The notes under the pieces: generated by a model | Seen by the model: the letters and a program-made list of their open reading frames with translations, nothing else | Database searches by the model: none | Told to the model about the DNA's origin: nothing | Shown here: in pieces, positions 5,632-9,054 of the stretch | Layout of the letters: each line of letters opens with the position of its first letter | How positions within the stretch are numbered: the stretch's first letter is position 1 | Made by a program: the position numbers and the translations under genes | NCBI GenBank assembly: GCA_964573395.1 | Contig: CAZNJI010000012.1 | Coordinates: 1 to 9,054 of the forward strand | Reading direction: 5' to 3' | DNA: 9,054 nt | From: DATIBQ01 sp964573395 | GTDB taxonomy: Bacteria > Patescibacteriota > Minisyncoccia > Phycocordibacterales > UBA9973

Positions 5632-8600
5632 ATGGCCGAACATACCTTCGTACACCTCCACACGCATTCCCACNNNNNNNNNNNNNNNNNNNNNNNNNNN
5701 NNNNNNNNNNNNNNNNNNNNNNNNNNNNNNNNNNNNNNNNNNNNNNNNNNNNNNNNNNNNNNNNNNNNNNNNNGTACACCTCCACACGCATTCCCACTAT
5801 TCCCTTTTGGACGGCCTTTCGAAGATTCCCGACCTGGTGAAGCGGGCAAAAGAGTTCGGTATGCCAGCTTTAGCGCTCACCGATCACGGCGCCATGTACG
5901 GCGCAATCGAGTTTTACAAAGAGTGCAAAGCTGTCGGTATCAAGCCGATCATCGGCGTTGAAGCGTACATTGCGGAACGAAGCCATCGCGACAAAGAACC
6001 AAGTCTCGATACGAAGCGATATCACTTAACGCTTCTGGCAAAAAATAATGCTGGCTACAAAAATCTCATGAAGCTGGTTTCCATTTCGCATCTCGAAGGG
6101 TATTACTACAAACCAAGAATGGATTTACCACTTATTGAACAGTATGCTAAAGGCCTTATTTGCTTAACCGGTTGCCCGGGAAGCCGATTCATCCATCACC
6201 TCAGAAACAATAACCTCGATGAGGCCAAAACGCTTCTGCAAGAATACATCCGCATCTTCGGGCGCGAACACGTATTCGTTGAAGCGATGTACCACGAAGA
6301 CGTCGACTGGTATCCGGCTGTTATTCCGAAAATCATTTCTCTTGCCAAAGAGTTTTCTCTGCCAATCGTCGGCACCTGGGATTCTCACTATCTGCACCTA
6401 GAAGACAAGGAAGCGCACAATACCCTTTTGGCAATTAACACCAGTAATCAAAATTTCAAATTTGAAGGAAACTACTCGCTTATTTCAAGCGATGAAGCGG
6501 CAAAGGTTTTTAAAGACATTCCCGGCGCGGTTGAAAACACTCTGAAAGTTGCCGATTTGGTTGACCTTGAAATTGAATTTGCGCCATGGAGGTTTCCTAC
6601 TTACCCGATTCCCGAAGACTCAACCTACGATGCAGAGCTTCGAAAGTCGACCATGCGAGGCCTTGAAGAGAAAAAATACGAATATACCGAACAGGTGAAA
6701 GAGCGCATCGAATTTGAACTCGACATTATCAAGCAGAAAGGGTTCTCGTCATACTTTTTAGTTGAAGCCGACTTGGTGAAAGCGGCGCGCCACATGGGAA
6801 TTTATACCAATACCCGAGGCTCCGCCGCGGGGTCGTTAGTTTCCTATTTAACCGGCATCACCACCGTTGACCCGCTGAAATACAAGCTCCCCTTCGAACG
6901 ATTCCTAAACCCACTCCGCCCCGGCATTCCCGACATCGACCTTGATATTGCCGATGACCGCCGCGACGACCTTATCGGCTACGTCAAAGAAAAATACGGC
7001 GAAAAAGCCGTGGCGCAGATCTGCACCTTTGGAACGATGGCAGCGCGCGGTTCGGTTCGAGACGTTGCCCGCGCGCTCGGATACCCGTATGCGATTGGAG
7101 ACAAAATCGCAAAATACATTCCGATGGGAAGCCAAGGGTTCCCGATGACCATCGAGCGGGCAATCGAAATGGAGCCGGAGCTGAAGAAGCTCTACGATGA
7201 AGACCGTGCCACCAAAGAAATCATAGAGATGGCAAAGAAAATCGAAGGAAACGTGCGCCATATTTCAATCCATGCGGCCGGCGTGGTTATTTCTCCGACA
7301 TCTGACATTACCGATTTCACCCCCATTCAGTACGACCCGAAGGGAGAGAATAAAATCATTACCCAGTACGACATGTTCTCGGGCGGCCGAGACGGCGTGG
7401 TGAATCTGCCGAAGTTCGACATGCTCGGAATCAGGAACCTCCAGTTCATTTCCGGGGCAATTGAACGCATTCAGAAAATCCGAGGAATCACTGTCGACAT
7501 CGACAATATTCCGCTTAATGACAAGAAGGTATTTGAAATGCTCTCGCGCGGAGAAACCGTGGGCGTATTCCAAATGGCAGGCTCCGGCATGACCGCATAC
7601 TTAAAAGATTTGCGGCCGAAAAAGGTTGAAGACTTGATGGCAATGGTTGCGCTCTACCGCCCCGGACCGATGGAAGTGATTCCTGAATACATCAAACGGA
7701 AAGAAAATCCAAAACTTATTACCTACCCAGATCCGCGATTAAAAGACGACCTGGAAGCGTCCTATGGCCTCTTGGTGTACCAAGATGACGTCTTGATTAC
7801 CGCAATCCGGTTGGCGGGATACGACTGGGGAGAAGCGGATAAATTCCGAAAAGCCATGGGGAAAAAGATCCCGAAAGAGATGGCTGAACAGAAGGATAAA
7901 TTTTATAAAGGCTGCAAGGAGCATGGCGGGCTTGAGAAAAAGAAAATCGACGAACTGTGGAAACTGATCGAACCATTTGCCGCCTACGGATTCAACAAAG
8001 CCCACGCGGCAAGCTACGGAATGGTTGCTTACCAAACGGCATATTTGAAGGCAAATTTTACCGCCGAGTACATGAGCGCCTGCATGACGGCGGAGTCCGG
8101 AGATATTGAAACCTGCAGCGAATACATTAACGAAGCCGTTCGAATGGGCTTTACCGTGCTTCCGCCGGATATCAACGAATCGTTTTCCGACTTTACAGTG
8201 GTGGTAGAAAACGGCACGGTTACCAACAACATCCGATTCGGGCTGCGGAACATCAAAAACTTCGGCGAAGAGATAGGAAAAGCGATCATTGCCGAACGGA
8301 AAGCGAACGGAACATTCCGCTCGATCGAAGACTTTCTAGAACGGGTAACGCATCGCAATCTGAATAAAAAATCGCTCGAAGCGCTCATCATGTGCGGCGC
8401 GCTTGATGCATTCGGCGATCGGGAAATATTTTTGAAGAACCTAGAAGCGCTTTTAAGTTTCCATAAAGGAAGCAAAATGGATGAAGGGTTTAGCAGTTCG
8501 CTCTTCGACACGCTCGATTCAAAACCGAAAGCACGGCTAAACCTTGCAGATACGCCTCCGGCAACATTGGCTCAGAAATTAGCATGGGAAAAAGAGCTCC

Positions 8601-8947
8601 TCGGCCTGTACATTTCCGGCCATCCGCTCGATAGCCACGAAGAGAAAGTGCAGAAAGCCGGAAACACCATTGATAAGCTTCGCAAAGACGGCATTTGCCG
8701 CGGAAAGTTGTTGGTTGTTTCAGTTGAAAGTATTAAAACACTCTATACGAAAAAAAATGAGCGCATGGCTTTTGTGGAAGTGCATGATAAGACCGGAAAA
8801 ATGGAAGGGGTAGTTTTTCCCGAGCCATTCAAAGAGCTTGCAACCGTGCTGGTGCCTGGAAAGGTAGTAGCCCTGCGTTGTAATGTTACCAAGCGAAACG
8901 AAGAGTTCTCGCTGGTGATTGATCAGGCAAAAGAGCTTATTGCATAA
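5632..8947 (+). CDS. dnaE: DNA polymerase III subunit alpha, interrupted by an assembly gap
   Basis: Catalytic subunit of the replicative polymerase. The ATG at 5632 (MAEHTF) reads in frame into VHLHTHSH; after 100 N the same eight codons recur in another frame and continue YSLLDG. Removing the N and one 24-bp copy gives an intact 1063-residue protein (numbering below). PHP domain: all nine expected metal ligands are present (H10, H12, D19, H44, E69, H90, C140, D209, H211), as in family members with active 3'-5' proofreading, unlike the degenerate E. coli domain. Polymerase core: TRGSAAGSLVSYLTG, PDIDLD with D395 and D397, and KFDMLG with D555 give the catalytic triad; RPGPMEVIPEYI, LVYQDDV and YGFNKAHAASYG are further family signatures. 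An OB-fold occupies the last 95 or so residues. The protein ends right after it, lacking the C-terminal tau-binding domain of the 1160-residue E. coli enzyme. Identity is certain. Confidence -1.
5650..5797 (+). repeat. 24-bp duplication flanking the N gap
   Basis: The 24 bases at 5650-5673 (starting GTACACC, ending TTCCCAC) are identical to 5774-5797. They encode VHLHTHSH, a motif that occurs once in DnaE. The copies abut the N run exactly on both sides, as expected for two contigs with overlapping ends that a scaffolder joined without merging. Confidence -1.
5674..5773. other. Assembly gap of exactly 100 N, probably artificial
   Basis: One hundred N is the customary placeholder for a gap of unknown size. 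Protein continuity across the flanking duplicate indicates that no sequence is missing: true distance is the overlap, so 124 bases should be removed. Because 124 is not a multiple of three, the gap also shifts the apparent reading frame and creates a false long frame beginning at 5582. Confidence -1.
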
Positions 8948-8955
8948 GTATTTTT

Positions 8956-9026
8956 CCCGGTAGTAGATATTAGTTACTACTGATTACCCTACATTTAGAG
9001 CGCATTTCCTAAATCTCACTACCGGG
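8956..9026. other. Long imperfect hairpin downstream of dnaE
   Basis: CCCGGTAGT (8956-8964) pairs perfectly with ACTACCGGG (9018-9026). Allowing two single-base bulges (9017 and 8969) the helix continues with AGAT/ATCT and TTAG/CTAA, about 17 bp in all around a loop of about 35 nt. A competing hairpin GTAGTA/TACTAC uses part of the left arm. It begins 8 bp after the dnaE stop and is followed only by TTTG, so it would be a weak terminator; it could protect the dnaE mRNA 3' end or be part of another element. Confidence -1.
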
Positions 9027-9027
9027 T

Positions 9028-9054
9028 TTGACAAAAACATATTTTAGTGATACA
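9028..9054 (+). promoter_or_regulatory. Promoter pointing out of the window, cut by the edge
   Basis: A perfect TTGACA (9028-9033) is followed after 17 nt by TACA (9051-9054), the likely start of a -10 box. The sequence TTGACAAAAAC, a short A/T stretch and TAGTG also occur in the promoter of the secreted-protein gene at 4653-4681. It predicts a plus-strand gene just beyond the window, transcribed separately from dnaE. Confidence -1.

Noticed and set aside
5582..5673. Upstream start of dnaE at 5582
   Set aside because: This frame reaches the polymerase only by passing through the artificial N run. It overlaps the divergent promoter region, and the leader peptide is unrelated to DnaE. ATG 5632 gives the canonical N-terminus.
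8956..9027. tRNA gene, because a 7-bp terminal stem closes about 72 nt
   Set aside because: No D-arm, anticodon arm or T-loop (TTCRA) is in the right place between the arms.

Overview
The window looks like a fragment of a Candidate Phyla Radiation (Patescibacteria, most likely Parcubacteria-like) genome. The main pointer is a long minus-strand secreted protein with the N-terminal NFQGRLLNSGGN module and LLQGC...LKWD modules that I associate with surface proteins of this group. The compact housekeeping genes, very short intergenic spaces and standard genetic code fit. All five genes whose 3' end is visible stop with TAA. The phylum assignment is inference.

Layout. 1-2374 (minus): 5' part of a large secreted, tail-fibre-like surface protein that runs off the left edge; it is the largest gene after dnaE. 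2375-2545: divergent promoter region. 2546-3981 (plus): rsmE (16S rRNA m3U1498 methyltransferase) overlapping uppP (undecaprenyl-diphosphate phosphatase) by 10 nt. 3982-4023: convergent spacer with a clear minus-strand terminator. 4024-4626 (minus): secreted protein of unknown function with its own strong promoter inside the end of rnhB. 4668-5258 (minus): rnhB (RNase HII). 5272-5553 (minus): no convincing protein gene, but the hallmarks of an independent structured non-coding RNA: TTGACA promoter, 5' and 3' ends pairing over 10 bp, internal hairpins and a strong intrinsic terminator. 5632-8947 (plus): dnaE, replicative DNA polymerase III alpha. 8948-9054: a long imperfect hairpin, then a TTGACA promoter pointing out of the window.

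The dnaE gene is broken only by the assembly. A run of exactly 100 N is flanked on both sides by the same 24 bp, and collapsing the duplicate restores an uninterrupted N-terminus (HLHTHSHYSLLDG) and a 1063-residue protein. Naive translation through the N run gives a wrong start at 5582.

Themes. The genes cover replication (dnaE, rnhB), ribosome maturation (rsmE), cell-wall lipid carrier recycling (uppP) and the cell surface, and do not form one pathway. Promoters are unusually legible. rsmE and rnhB have a -10 box exactly 6 nt before the ATG, implying leaderless mRNAs, and dnaE has an extended -10 giving a leader of only about 6 nt. Three other promoters carry a perfect TTGACA -35. The best candidate for something undescribed is the RNA at 5272-5553, which I could not assign to tmRNA, RNase P or SRP RNA; a divergent 6S RNA remains possible.
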